NCBI GenBank assembly: GCA_949358305.1
Contig: OX442314.1
Coordinates: forward strand, 52,459,162 to 52,523,161
DNA from: Strigamia acuminata
Lineage: Eukaryota; Arthropoda; Chilopoda; Geophilomorpha; Linotaeniidae
Direction of reading: 5' to 3'
DNA: 64,000 bases
The notes below the pieces were generated by a model, which was not told where the DNA came from, did no database searches, and saw nothing but the letters and a program-made list of their open reading frames with translations. Each line of letters begins with the position of its first letter. Position 1 is the stretch's first letter. Shown here in pieces: positions 1 to 11,745 of this stretch. Made by a program: the position numbers and the translations under genes.

Positions 1-693
1 TTGCGCTTTTGGGCAATTGGCCCAGAAGCTGTAATGGCTGCCCTGGCTTTTTTAGCCCTGGATTGGGGGGTTGCTAAGGCGAACCCCAAATTCTGCACCG
101 TTGCTAGGGCTGAAGCGTGCCTTGGCACACGCCACGCCTGCGCACTGACCGTTTTCCGGCCCAATTCTGAGCAATAATTTGAGTTATAGCTCACTCGTTG
201 CATCACACTCATGCCGTTCACACCGACACAACTTTGTTCAACCCAATAACACTGTTTTGTCCGTGATCCGTGAGTTTTGCCAAGTTTCAACTTGATTTGT
301 CTGAGCTACTGTTCAGACGAATCCTTTCCGGACGCCGAAGACGAAGCGCAACGATCCAAACCGCCGTTGTTTCCGCCGCCGCCCGAAAACCGACGAGCGA
401 CAGCCGCGGACGATCGACGCCAGCCAGCCGCCGAGGATAGCCGAGCTCCCGCCGCCGCTCCTCGACCTGTTGACGACGATACCAATACGCAATACAGTTT
501 GCAGTGGATCTACGAGCAGGTTTTAACACTTGGCGGTACCCGCCGTTTGACTACTTGTCCCCGTCGAAAATCTTTCGATGTAATCTAGGGTTTACCCCAA
601 GATTTCCTATTTTGTCAGGCTTAACCGCCGGACCAGTTCGTGAAGTCCTTAGGCTTCCACACGGACGACATAGTACTGATAGAGCCTATATTA
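1..693. other. Unrecognised leading segment
   Basis: No gene or repeat is recognised here. The stretch at about 300-560 is CpG- and proline/arginine-codon-rich and open in several frames, which looks like base composition rather than coding. It ends at the 4-bp target duplication (atta, 690-693) of the adjacent solo LTR. It could be an older LTR of a family related to A or B, but I see no shared ends. Confidence 0.4.
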
Positions 694-1506
694 CGTGGTG
701 ACCCCGCGGGTGGTCATTCCTCCAGTGGATACCATCCATGTGAGTCACTAGGAAAGGTCAGTTCCCGCGCGCTGGCTCCGCCTTCCCCCCCCTGGGAAGC
801 GCGTGCCCCGAGGGGGTAAGGTGGCTCGTGGCCGGTCCCCATTGGCCGAGCCCGACCCCTCACTCTAGCCTATAAAAGGTGGAGTTTCTCGCCTAAAGGG
901 CAGAACTTACACAAACGACACCAAGAACACAGCAACTACCTCACCGTCAGGCCAACTTCAAATACAAGTTAGTATTGATCGAGGACCGCTGATTCCAGCG
1001 CAACTGTAACTCTCACAAACTCGCCTGAGTGCTATTCCCGCGAAAGCAGGAAAGTTGCCCTTGTGAATTTAACCAGAATAACCGACCCACGGTTATTCAG
1101 CCACCGAAGTGTCCGAGCGCCCTGTAAGAAACTCCACGTTTCTGGTCAGTGCCTTGAGACGTCAAAACCAACCCCTAGACAACAGGCACGGATAGAAGAC
1201 TCGAAAGAGCATTCCACCGCGTCCGTGAACGACGAATCCGTGACGAATTTACGACAACTCGAGGCGCCGCCTTTGTTCCGTCGACCACGCGGAACCGACG
1301 ACGCCATCTTGAGAAATCCTTTGTTCTACTCTGACCAAGTCGACTCTAGAATATTATACTGAGTGTATTGTTAAGGCTTGCGCTTACTGAATAAATTACT
1401 TGTTCATTTACATACATTTGGTATTCATTTGGGTATTTGCATTAAGTAGATCACAGGTAAAGTATTACACGTTAGCATTTAAACCTATACCTAGTAGGAC
1501 GCGACA
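694..1506 (+). mobile_element. Solo LTR, family B (diverged)
   Basis: This is a plus-strand relative of the LTRs at 13832-14654 and 21196-22018. It is flanked by a perfect 4-bp duplication, atta at 690-693 and 1507-1510. It ends in gcgaca like the intact LTRs, while its first bases are CGTGGTGA instead of TGTGGTGA, a one-base change of the terminal TG. A TATA box (tataaaag, about 872) lies upstream of the block shared with the intact copies. An AATAAA lies near 1390. No internal region remains, so it arose by LTR-LTR recombination. A ~100-codon sense-strand frame (1063-1362) matches the one in the intact LTRs. Confidence 0.9.
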
Positions 1507-1793
1507 ATTATTATCATTATCTTCAATTGAACCGTGTATTCCACTTAATTTAATAAATTTGGAATTTGTATTTTAATTGATCATAATTAGTTTAGCCTTT
1601 ATTTCGAGAACATCTCCCTAGACACGAGTTTAACGGCTAACCACCCCGATAGAAGACCTTTCACGGCATTCAACTGGTTTCCGTAGAAGAACGCCGGGAT
1701 CTCTTGCTTATAGAAAATCCCTTCTTTGACAAATATAAATTTTAGTGTTGAGTAAAAAACCAATTGGATTCGCAGGAACGCAACAATTGTTCT

Positions 1794-2220
1794 GCACAAG
1801 AATAAAAATGTAGTAAGTTTTGTAAATGTAACCAGCAAGGTATGCTTTTCATACATCTTCCACCATCAAGTTAATTCTGACTCCATCCGCTCTTTTTAAA
1901 AATAAGTTTTGAAAATTATAATATTTTAAGTCGACGTTGCAACTATATGGTGCCGAAACCCGGGAAATTTCTGAGAAACGGACCAGGAAAACGAAATAAT
2001 GAACGATTTAACAAGAAACAGAAGACAAAAGGCATTAGATTTGTATTTATCCTGTGGATGCGTTTTGATGAGTCATCTTATTACAATTCACCATTGCGTC
2101 CTATTGGCTACTCCAACTATCTCTGATGGTGAACAAGAATGGAGAACAGCCAGATGTTGGTTGACGTTAGCTGTTTCTACACAACTCTTGCTCTCAGACA
2201 AGAAGTTGGGCCTTTTATAG
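1794..2220 (+). mobile_element. LTR 3' part plus tRNA-Phe primer-binding site, family F remnant
   Basis: Bases 1794-1947 match 28887-29051 and look like the end of an LTR. They are followed at 1948-1965 by TGGTGCCGAAACCCGGGA, the exact complement expected for the 3' end of animal tRNA-Phe. The leader after it (about 1966-2115) matches 43562-43735. A short frame starts with ATG at 1999, but it is only 73 codons and decayed. No gag, RT or integrase from this family survives here. The LTR-like 5' boundary is unclear; 1507-1793 holds nothing recognisable. Confidence 0.65.
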
Positions 2221-2737
2221 TCCACGTACACTCTACTTACTTGTTAGTCACCTTCGTTTCATTTCTGCGCTCTAAAGTAGTCGATTTATAGTTAATGTTC
2301 CGGTGAAGACATTATTTAAACTTCAGAGCTTGTGTGGATATCAAATCTTACAATGGCAGACAAGAAAACAATTGAGAAAAAATTGTCATTGTTATTGAAA
2401 CAACAACATCCAGAAATATTCAGTCTAGTGAACTTACATCGAGAACGCAAACCACCCATTCGATGTCCCTGTTAGCTGTGTGTAGTCGAAATGAAGAGTC
2501 GAACTGTCACGTTTAAATGTTCTGTACAGACTAATTTTATTCTTCACAATTACAAAAAAGGTAAACAAACGAAAAATGATAAATATCGAACGAATCTTCT
2601 TGCTGGAATGATGTCATTCGCCCGACAGGTGCGCCAGGTGGGCACTACGTGCGGCGAGCACAAGAATTCGATTGAAGATGCTTTTCTGTTGTATTGTATT
2701 AAGTTGTTAGTGTTAGCATTTAGAGTTTAGAACTCGG
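2221..2737. other. Intergenic; two small unrecognised frames
   Basis: It contains a 40-codon frame starting ATG GCA GAC at about 2353 and a 79-codon frame at 2491-2730. Both lack any motif I know. No repeat ends are visible. Confidence 0.3.
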
Positions 2738-4290
2738 ATGAAGAACATGGATACTTGCAACAAACGCATATCCAAACAAGCGTGCCATTTCCACTGGCGG
2801 AACAATGCTGTGAACATTTGCGTCGTTTGCCAGAAGTATTTTTGTGAGAACTCATGCCAAAAATGGGACAAAGCAGTCAAAAAATGCAAGGAATGTGCAA
2901 CGGAAGTTGGGTCGCTCGTGGCGTGCGACTATTCCTTGAGCGCATTTTGCAGGGCCAAAGCCGGACCAACAGAATACCAGTCTCTCTTTAACCGCCACAG
3001 AGAAGACTTCAAAGATTTCCGAGCCATTTACACCGACGGTTCCAAAAGTGATGAGAAGGTGGGAGCAGCATGTGTGTTGTGGACGCAGCATTCCCAAAAT
3101 TTTAAATGGAAATGCATCGCCATTCGGGACGGAACTAGAAGGAATCCGTCTGGCACTGCAGCACGTCATGGACTGGAATCACAAAAAAGCAATCATTTAT
3201 ACAGGTTGCTTAGACGTACTGCAGTATCTGATGAGTGCACACAAACCTGAAGTGTGTGACCGTCAGGCCACCTGGGGTGACCTACGTCACTGCCACACAC
3301 CACCATACGGCTCCAAGATCACCCCCTGATTGGGCAAGGTGATCTAGCCCGGGAGAAGAAGGGAGCTGAGTGGTGTGGGGAGGAGTGAGAGAGAGAGAGA
3401 GAGTGCAAACACCAACCAGGACGGTCGTGTGTTGACAGAGTTCCAGGGTGTTGTAGTTGACGAGGGGACAAGACGTGTCCCGGCTGAGAGGACTCTGCTA
3501 CCAATGTTAGGAAAGGTGGGCCAATGTTGAGAATAAATAAAAGCAAGTATTTAAACTGAGGTGGCATGTGCCTAAACCAGGCAGCCATGATGTTTAATGC
3601 AGACAGAAGAGAAAAATATACGTGAGATCCACCTAGTGGTAAAAACATATAACAAAAGGATTAATAGAACAAATCTTATATACAATGATGACACACTATG
3701 TTCTATTTGAACTAACATTGCAGAAAAACTAACTAAACATTAACATGCACTCCTTCCCATTCACCACAGCGACGCTCAGTATATGGGTTACCCCACAATG
3801 CAGCCTCCATGAGTGGCCACTGCGGGTCGTAGGTAAGTACGACATGAATGTAATGTTGAACCGACCACGTCACCCATTGGGCTCACGCCCAGTGTGTGAC
3901 GGGTCGGTTGCCGGTGCGGCGTGCCTTCGTGGCACCCCTGCAGCGGGTAACGAGATTCCCCATACCCCTAGACAACGCAATAAAGGCCAACCAACCAATA
4001 TTGTGGGAATCTTAGTTATTTACGTGAGTATGCGTCCCACACCCGAGTAATTAGTCCCCTAATTGTCCAGGCGAAGACCATAGCAGTCACAAGTGTCATG
4101 ACTCATAGATTTACTATTTCAGGTTAGACAAGTCGGGTGTGACGTTCGACCACAAAGGTATACTGGGAAACGAGGAGGCAGACGAGGCTGCAAGATCTGC
4201 ACGGTAAGTAAGGACGATTAACTAAACGATTTCAAATTTTTTTTGTGTTTTTCAGGGACAAACAGAAACATTCCTTAGGTGGTTAAGTGC
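2738..4290 (+). pseudogene. RNase H-domain fragment of a non-LTR-type element, split by a solo LTR
   Basis: The N-terminal part is cysteine-rich (a C-x2-H...C-x2-C...C-x2-C pattern at about 2786-2893). An RNase H domain follows: YTDGS with the first catalytic Asp at about 3030-3044, then ELEGIRLALQH with the catalytic Glu after a one-base frame slip near 3110-3125. The C-terminal block HKGILGNEEADEAARSA (about 4153-4203) follows only after the solo LTR at 3255-4091 is removed. A gtaagt at 4204 and tttttcag ending at 4256 could form a ~50-bp intron that keeps the frame open for a few codons. No RT domain is seen. I read it as a decayed retrotransposon ORF2 end; a domesticated RNase H gene is less likely. 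Confidence 0.6.
3255..4091 (+). mobile_element. Solo LTR, family C
   Basis: Its ends are TGTGACCG...CAGTCACA, bounded by a 4-bp duplication agtg (3251-3254 and 4092-4095). It is homologous to 10359-10951 along most of its length, with about 240 extra bases in the middle (roughly 3490-3760). A (GA)n tract lies at about 3388-3404, and an aataaa inside the shared block could be the polyadenylation signal. It interrupts the RNase H fragment. Confidence 0.85.
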
Positions 4291-4985
4291 TTTTCTACTA
4301 TTTTTATCCTGTGATGGTTAGGACCTTGTCGTGGTACAGGAGCTTATTAATACTAACACCAACCAAATTCTTAATGTATTTTTTGTTGCATATGTTGATT
4401 CAATATTGAGATAAAAACCGATATTTTTCTGAGTTCGGTTTTTCAACTCCATGTGTGACTCGTCCCTTTGTGGGACTGTATTCCCACCCAGTAGACCCAC
4501 TAGACCCACGTTCTGCTGCTACTTCTTGGCCACCCTTGTTGCCACCTTTCATTAGCTTTTTATTATTATTATTATGTATTATAATTTTTTTGCCACTCTT
4601 TAGCCCCCCTCTTTTCCTAGTCTTTAGCAGCCCTTTTTGCCTATCTTTCGCTACCCTTTGGCCTCCCTTGCTTGGCCGTTATTTTTTTTGGCCCTTAATT
4701 TTAGCAGTCTTTACACTGCCCTCCGTACCGCTCTATATCCACAATTTTTACCACTCACTTTGGCTGCTCATTTCGCCAATCCTTGGCTGCCTTTTTTATT
4801 AATTTATTTATTTATGTCCAACACCCTTTATTGTAGCCGGGGACTTTCGTTTGGTTGTGTATAACCCACATCCAGCAATCAACATGGATATGGCAGTTTA
4901 ATTCTGGCTTTTTGTGTTGTAGTATTAAATTGTATTTTTAATACTAATAAAAATTGTCAAATAATTAAAATAAAAATTTTCCTTT
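4291..4985. other. AT-rich, pyrimidine-rich intergenic stretch
   Basis: Repeated ctttngcc-like words on the plus strand produce a long hydrophobic frame that I regard as an artefact. Nothing else is recognised. Confidence 0.4.
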
Positions 4986-5081
4986 TTGCATTACAAATTT
5001 GATTGGCAAAAAGAAATTAGAAAAATGTCCCATTTTTGGACAATTTTTTTTCACAAATTTCTCTTTTTGTTTAAACAGAGC

Positions 5082-5792
5082 CGATGTCAACTTAAGAAAT
5101 CAGTGGAAGAAGCTTGACCTCAAGTCTGACAAAGTACGATGCCCCTTGTGCTCAAGATGTGGATGGGTACAGGGTGTTTTCGCCCATGCCCATTTACTAG
5201 TCTGCTGCGAGGATTGCAGACTCATTCATCAAGAGTCCGTTCATGTGGATCCAATGGTAATTAACCCTGTAAACACCTGCGATGGTTGGGTCGTTGAGCC
5301 TCAAAAGCCTTTCGTGCCTTCGAAGCCGACCTCTACTCTCACGAGTGGCACCCGTCGTTCTAAAGACCTTCACTTCAGAGCCCGTTGCTCCAGAATCCGC
5401 ATCCTTGGCTAAGGCAATCAAAGAAAACCAAATTACTACTTGCGATATACTGTAGATAGAAGTGTGTTTGCATTTCCAACAACGGCAATGCAATTTTTGA
5501 TGAATCTCCAATACACCGATCGGCATACCAAGCCATTGGAAGCTGCGGATTGTGAACAAGTCACAAAACCAGACGAAATCCAGCTGAGAGTACAAACGGG
5601 AGTGACGTGGCCAGGCAGGCAATCTTAATGAGATTGATGAAATTTGATATTCAAATTTCAAGAATTCGCTACTTTCAACCACCGTCGATTGGCCAAAAAC
5701 AATTTTTTCCCAGAATTGATGCATCAATAGTTAATCGTCAATTAAGACTGGCGCCTTTAGCACCTAGTTCCTCTAGCCAAAGCCCTACCTAG
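5082..5792 (+). pseudogene. Unrecognised exon-like cysteine-rich coding remnant
   Basis: A good 3' splice signal (tttttgtttaaacag, ending at 5081) opens a frame with a zinc-finger-like cluster: CPLC, then CGW, CCEDC and H at about 5142-5226. The frame runs to 5412. Downstream, 5440-5628 and 5607-5792 read as one protein-like stretch if a single frame slip is allowed near 5610. I do not recognise the family. It lies about 0.8 kb after the RNase H remnant and could be the same decayed element or an unrelated host exon. Confidence 0.35.
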
Positions 5793-6690
5793 GCTTAAGA
5801 AACATTCTGATTGTCATTTTGTTTAGTTTAAGGTTTCTTGGTTGTTAATTAAGTTGTTTGTTTATAAATTGTCTTTTCATTTATTTAAGTCTGTTTCTTG
5901 TAAAGAGTTAGTTTATTCAACCTTGTGAATTAAGTTAATGAAGATTTAAATTTAATTTGAGTTTTGCTTGTTTTCTCACTAAAAACACATAAGAATACGA
6001 TCTAGCAGCATGCATGTGCTGCCCCCTTTTCATGACGAACCTAGTTACGAATTTCGCCATTAGATAGCGCTCATAGGAAAAATAGAAATAAACTTTTTTT
6101 TTTATATGTGACATGCAAATTCGCAAAATACATTTTCAAAATGTTTTTCACTTTGTTTTTAGCACTCAAACAGCAGATAAGAACAAAATTAGATTAAATA
6201 TAAAATCTAAAATATTTTATTTTATGTTTTTTCATTTAGCATGATACTCAGGAATTATAGCAGCCAGACTATGTGTATTACGCGAACGTGATTCGAAAGG
6301 CCCCTTCTAGTTTTCCTTGTTTTCTCACTAAAATCGCGTAACAATAAAAAAATGGTTGTCTTCACTGCGAGTCGACCGCAAAGCTATAAGTCTAAAGAAT
6401 GTGGCCATAACCCTTACGGAAGAGAAAATAGCTTTCCAGTATCTGGATTTCCTGCCGGCAGAATCTAAAAATTTAAAACATTTTGATGCCTTAAAGGTTG
6501 CTTACCATACATCTTTAATCAAATTAAGTTTAAATTAGAGTTAGATTCAGAATCACAACACCGTTTTACGCCGAACTATAAAAATTAAGGCTTTGGAAAT
6601 GGAGGCATTGCATTACTGATGCTGACACCAGGGAGAATATCATGGGTGCATGATACAGTAATCGATTTTTAGCTAGCCACGATACAATTC
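5793..6690. other. Intergenic, nothing recognised
   Basis: AT-rich DNA with one 60-codon frame at 6356-6538 that has no recognisable motif. Confidence 0.4.
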
Positions 6691-6934
6691 TATAATCAGA
6701 ATGTTTTTGCCTTCACATCCACTTTGGTACAACTATTAATGTCCCCAAATCGTCAAGGATCTTGGAATTAATTGAGAAATTCAAAAGCTGGTCCGCAGCT
6801 TCATCACAAAATTTGGTTTTTACCAATACCAGCAGAAAAACATTGCATGCTTTACATGTTCGACTGCCAGAGTTGATTTTATACGACTCATCAGGCCCGA
6901 TAAGATTACTACACAAGCAATATTGGAATAATAT

Positions 6935-7500
6935 ACATGCCCACCTACTGTGCTCTACTACCGGAAGTCCCGCTTGCTCTTGCGGTCGAAAAAGCGGTCC
7001 AAGCTGTTGATGGACCATACTCTCTGATTTTAAAACTGGCCGAAAGAATTTCACTGGCAAGCCATTCTGCTCACACCCCCAAACTAGAACGATGAGGCTA
7101 CCAAAGAGTAACAAGAGAAAAGGAAATGTGGACTAAGATTCTTTCTAAGATAAAACATTCCTTTGATAATTGGGTTTTTTCCTAATGTTGCTAATGCGAC
7201 TATCATTTGGGAATGTGGGCATACAATACACTTATGTAAATGCAAAATTCATTCAGGAATGCAGGCTTACAATACACTGATGTAAATGCCACATTCATGT
7301 AAAGAATGCGGGCTTACAATACTCATGTAAATGCCACATTCATTTAGAAATGCTGGCTTGCAATACAAACAACAAGCTAATGCTGCGTTATGTGGGAGTG
7401 CAGTCGTACAGGACTCAATTCAAAACCCAGGAAATAACCTTAAGAAATTAAAAATTGACCAGAGCTCTCTTCTGGTTTCACTGTCAGACTAATTGAGGAA
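6935..7500. repeat. Dispersed repeat H, copy 1
   Basis: It is homologous with 50222-50640: shared words include gcttgctcttgcggtcgaaa, agagtaacaagagaaaagga and accagagctctcttctggtt. Copy 1 also has four imperfect ~50-bp direct repeats (about 7210-7375) containing acaatacac-atgtaaatgcca-cattca. No terminal repeats or coding motif were identified. Confidence 0.7.
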
Positions 7501-7849
7501 TCAGTTTATCCAGGGGTGACCACGTGGAGGTAGAGAGTTGGATTTTACACCCCCTAATTAAGAAAACACTAAACTTGCTTGGTTGCATTTAACAAAGACC
7601 ACATCATTAAATCGAAATGCGAGTCATCAAATGGAACAATTAAAAATAAGCAACTTTAGGTTTAAAAAAAATTAAATATTCCCGGAAATATTTCATATAA
7701 CTACGTTAATGCTGAGTTAATTGGACTTAAAAATTGTTTGACAAATGTAGTGAGAAACGTTTGGCCAAATTCCAATTCGGTAGAACACAAGTTACCACAA
7801 CTTGCGAATTTCTCTTGTTTTTAACATAAACGCAATTCCGATAAAGCAA

Positions 7850-8165
7850 GAACTTCGGTAATAAAAAATGCTGGGATTGAAATTGAGGATAAATACTACG
7901 AATTAAAAAAGAAAAAGCATCGGGAATACAACCTCATTCAATATGTCCGCCGTCTCTGCCTCCATCGTGCAACGACAGGATGGACATTTCTCCAGTTTCT
8001 GACTAAAACGCAGCTTTGAGCATCGGTAAAACAAATTCTCGCACTGAAATTGAAGTTAAAGGAAACAAATTACTACAGATTAATGAGAAAAAGACCATTA
8101 GAAATACCCATCTGATCAAACAAGCCAGCCTGGCTCCAACGTGCAACATTCCATCATGAGGAGTA
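7850..8165. repeat. Ancient ~165-bp tandem duplication
   Basis: Bases 7850-7985 and 8018-8160 align at a low but clear level (tcggtaa-aaa..., gaaattgaa/gg, tccatcgtgcaac versus tccaacgtgcaac). On the minus strand the second unit has a 72-codon frame without a recognised domain. 7501-7849 and 8166-8886 hold nothing I can identify. Confidence 0.5.
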
Positions 8166-8886
8166 AAGTCTACGGGGTTTACAATTGAAAAAACACGAGT
8201 TTTTCCTAATGATAGAACCAATCTTCAAAATTAATTACTTCATTTGATTTTTAAGTTTATAAATCCTTTCGTATCCGTGCAAATACTTTTAAAGATTTTA
8301 TTTCTATTTTTTCTCACATTATCAATATTAAAATAAACATTTGTTTATGGAAAAAAGTTTAATTAATTAAAAATCAAAAACCGTATTACGTTAAATTACT
8401 ATTTAAAAAAATCAAAAGTGTGTCCCCAATTTTTCTACAAAAACCTCACAAGAGTACGTCTATCGCCACAATTTGTAGCGACCCTCGAAGAGTGGGTCAC
8501 TGATAAACACCCCTTTAAGAGATGACCCCACTGAGCTATCTTGAAGCACACATTTAATTTCGTCATTAACTATGCTGGTGTGTTGCAAAGTAGCCCAAAA
8601 AAATTACCCATTGCTTGTACTTCTATTACATCACAACAAAAGTTAAAAATAATCGTAATAGCTAATTTTCAAGTAAAATAATTGGGCCATTTAAACTTAA
8701 AGCAAAACTAAAAAAAGAATAATTTGACACATTTTTAAGCATCATTGAAAATAAAAATTTACGGATTCGTCTCGTCTCACTTTACTTGTAGTACGTCGTT
8801 TATGCGTGCCGTAATCACGTGTAATGAACGTTTCTATTTCGAGATTCCATATCCGGCCAAGTTTTTCAAACGTTATGGAAACGTTT

Positions 8887-9741
8887 TGCTGCGATCGGGT
8901 TTTGCAATTAACAAAATACGCTAAATGTGTTAATTAAACGCAGTTGAGTGCCGTTTATAGGACTTACTCTCGAACTGGCCAAAATTTCTAGGGTTAAAAG
9001 GTTAAATAAATACAAGGTAAGTAATAAAAAGAAACACGATAATTTATACGGTAATTTACAATGGAATGAAATGACTAAACAATAAATTATTACTAAACTA
9101 AGGATTAGGGATGAATGAAATGAGAAACTGCGACAACAGACGCGAAATAATCGAACAATGGCGCGCAACATCAGCTTGTTGTGCACGAAAATGGCGTCTT
9201 CTCCCTCTGCAAGCTCCTGAGCAACTCACGGTGGCTTGCAGGCGATGGCAGTGGTTCACGACGAGCAACGGCTTCACTTCGACACAGGACAAAATGGTGT
9301 GTATCAGCGACGGCTAATACACACGGGCGCAATACGAGTGCTTGCTTTGCACAATCGGTACAAAGCAAACAGATGTCTCAATTCGCACAAACTAACACGG
9401 TCAATACTAGCAATCGGGCTTAGCAGTGACAAGGTACGTAACGTTTTAGTGTGAAATCAAGAGTGTGCCTCTTTTGACAATTCAAGCTTGGCACACTTCG
9501 GGTCTAGGCATTGCATAATTAGCCCATTTTGGTGCAACAACTTAATTGTTGCACCAAAACGGTTGATTAGGGGCTCACCCCAGCCAATTTGGGGTGAGCT
9601 GCGCCTAGGGAGTTTACAGTCCCTAGTCAGATGACTTGGTTTGTAGTGTGCCAAACCAAGTGAATTAAGAAATAATAAAATATAAATAATATTCAGAAGT
9701 GGTGAAACATTTTATTGCATAAATAAATCGAGATTACCACA
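8887..9741 (-). mobile_element. Solo LTR, family A (diverged)
   Basis: It reads tgctgcgatc...attaccaca on the plus strand, matching the ends of the reversed A LTR at 60122-61070. A 4-bp duplication gttt flanks it (8883-8886 and 9742-9745). Hairpin positions of the A LTR are kept with different bases: gctcacccc pairs with ggggtgagc, and ggtgcaacaa pairs with ttgttgcacc. The overlapping short frames within it are not genes. Confidence 0.88.
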
Positions 9742-9911
9742 GTTTCTAAAACCAATCAGTTCAATTAACAAAACATTACCAAAACTTGAAATTTTGGAAT
9801 TCATTCTCTATGACGTAACCACCTGAATGACAATTTCAATGCCTACAAGTATGTATTCTTATTATTTCTGCAAATTCTCATTATTTGTTGATGGAAAGTC
9901 AATAAAAGCCC

Positions 9912-10196
9912 TGTGACTGGTATGGTCTTGGCCAAGGGAATCTGGAGACTGGTTATCCTGGTTTGGGACGCATACTCACGTAATAATGACAAGGAGACTC
10001 CATATTGCTGGTTGTTGGCCTTTAATATCGTTGTCTAGGGGTCGGAGTATCCCGTCAACTGTTGCAGGGGTGCTGAGTAGGCACGCCGCACCCGTAACCG
10101 ACCCGTCACACACAGGGCGTGGGCCCCATCGGTGACGATGTCGGTTAAACATAACAGTCATGTCGTACTTACCTTGTACGACCTACGCAGCCACTC
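9912..10196 (-). mobile_element. LTR fragment, family C (3' part, reversed)
   Basis: Reversed homologue of the last ~285 bases of the family C LTR. It starts tgtgactgg, the inverted LTR end. The 5' half of the LTR is missing and no target duplication is visible. Confidence 0.7.
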
Positions 10197-10358
10197 ATTC
10201 GTTTTATGTGCATAAAATATACACCAAAAATTGCATTATATAAGAAAAAAAGTATAAAAAAAATACGAAAATAAAAAACTTTATTCAAGTGAAATCATGT
10301 GTTAAATAACAACTAAATGGCATTTCGAGTACTTGGGTATTCCAACTCGCCTTTAGAT

Positions 10359-10951
10359 TGTGACCGCCAGGCCACCTAGGTGACCTGCGGCACTGCCACA
10401 CACCACCGTGCGGCCCCAAAGGTCAACCCCTACGAGGGTAGTTGACCTAGCCCGGGGAGGAGGGAGTAGAGTGGTGTGGTGAGGAGGGAGTGTTGTGAGA
10501 GAGTTGAGTGTTGGACACGGCCTGAGAAGGACGTGCCTGCAGCAGCTCCCCGAGAGGAGAAGGTGTTCATCTGGGAGGGACAAGCAGTGTCCCGGTTTGA
10601 CTCTGTACTCCTCACCATTCACCACGATGATACTCAGTATGACGGCTCCCACCGTTATACAGCCTCCATGAGTGGACGCGTGGGTCGTAGGTAAGTACGA
10701 CACGAATGTTAAGTCAAACCGACCACGCCACGCATTGGGTTCCCACCCAGTGTGTGGCGGGTCGGTTGCCGGTGCGGTGTGCCTTCGTGGCACCTCTGCA
10801 GCGGGTGACGGGTTTCCCCATACCCCTAGACAACGCAATAAAGGCCAACCAACCAATATTGTGGGAAGTCTCCGTCATTTACGTGAAGTATGCGTCCCTA
10901 CCAAGTGTTCTCAGTCCCCTGACTACACTGGAAGAGACCATAGCAGTCACA
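10359..10951 (+). mobile_element. Solo LTR, family C
   Basis: It starts TGTGACCGCC and ends GCAGTCACA, with the 4-bp duplication agat at 10355-10358 and 10952-10955. It is the more compact family C copy (593 bp). No internal sequence of this family is present anywhere in the window. Confidence 0.87.
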
Positions 10952-11104
10952 AGATCTTGTTTATACCAAATTACGTTTAAAATTGGAAACTTGTGCTTGA
11001 TATCTAAGTTTAATAATTCATCTCAAATAAAGTGTAATTTCTCCTGTTAACAATCATCAAGTTGTGTCTGCAGTTATACTGTACGGTAGTCACTAAAAAT
11101 AACT

Positions 11105-11429
11105 TACCGTACTGCCTCGATTTAACGCCGGGGCGTTTATTCATTTTTTCTAGTTGACCCCCCCGGCGTTCATTCAAAGCCCGGCGATTATTCGCGCCGG
11201 GCGTCTAACCGAAAAAAAAAATTGGAAAGCCACTCATTGCTAGCTATTCTTCGATGTTTCGACCAAAAGACCTCTCAAAACGTTTAAAAAACGTTTCAAC
11301 CCGGCGTTTAAACAAACCCGGCGTTCATTTAAGGCCGGCGTTTATTGCCATTTCGTCCTCAGTTTGCCCGGCGCTTAATCAGGAGCCGGCGCTTAGATAC
11401 GACCGGCGTTAAATCGAGGCAGTACGGTA
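11105..11429. mobile_element. 325-bp TIR element (MITE)
   Basis: Perfect ~25-bp terminal inverted repeats (11107-11131 and 11403-11427) sit between TA dinucleotides. The interior is filled with spaced, both-orientation copies of a CCGGCGTTTA/TAAACGCCGG-like word. No ORF. A TA duplication is compatible with a Tc1/mariner-type origin, but this is inference. Confidence 0.8.
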
Positions 11430-11745
11430 CTTTAACATATTTACTAAAAAATTAAACTTACTTTAATATATTCAGTAACAGAATAACTCTAAAATATTAA
11501 TGTTGAAAAAGTACCATTTTCTTTAAAATAAAAAGTCAATGACCAATGCCCAGTAAAAATAATCACATGCAAAAAACATGAATTTGTGTTTAAAAATGCC
11601 AGCAATTACTAACCTTGCCTTTGCCTAGGCATGGCTGTTCAGCTAGGCAATGAACAATGCTCTTGTTCAATCTAATGTGATGGGGAATTGAGTATTTTGC
11701 TACTTCACAAAATGAAATTTCACGTGTGTGATATCTACGGTAAGT

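Noticed and set aside
277-588. Proline-rich 103-codon frame
   Set aside because: GC-rich stretch open in several frames on both strands; no domain or splice evidence.
3745-4050. Protein-like frame shared with 10672-10980
   Set aside because: The similarity is that of the family C LTR; the third copy (9976-10161) and the start contexts do not support coding.
4455-4864. Hydrophobic, membrane-protein-like frames
   Set aside because: They come from repeated pyrimidine-rich words in low-complexity DNA; no start context, splice signals or homologous motif.
9098-9454. Several overlapping frames on both strands
   Set aside because: They lie inside the solo LTR 8887-9741 and reflect its CpG-rich composition.
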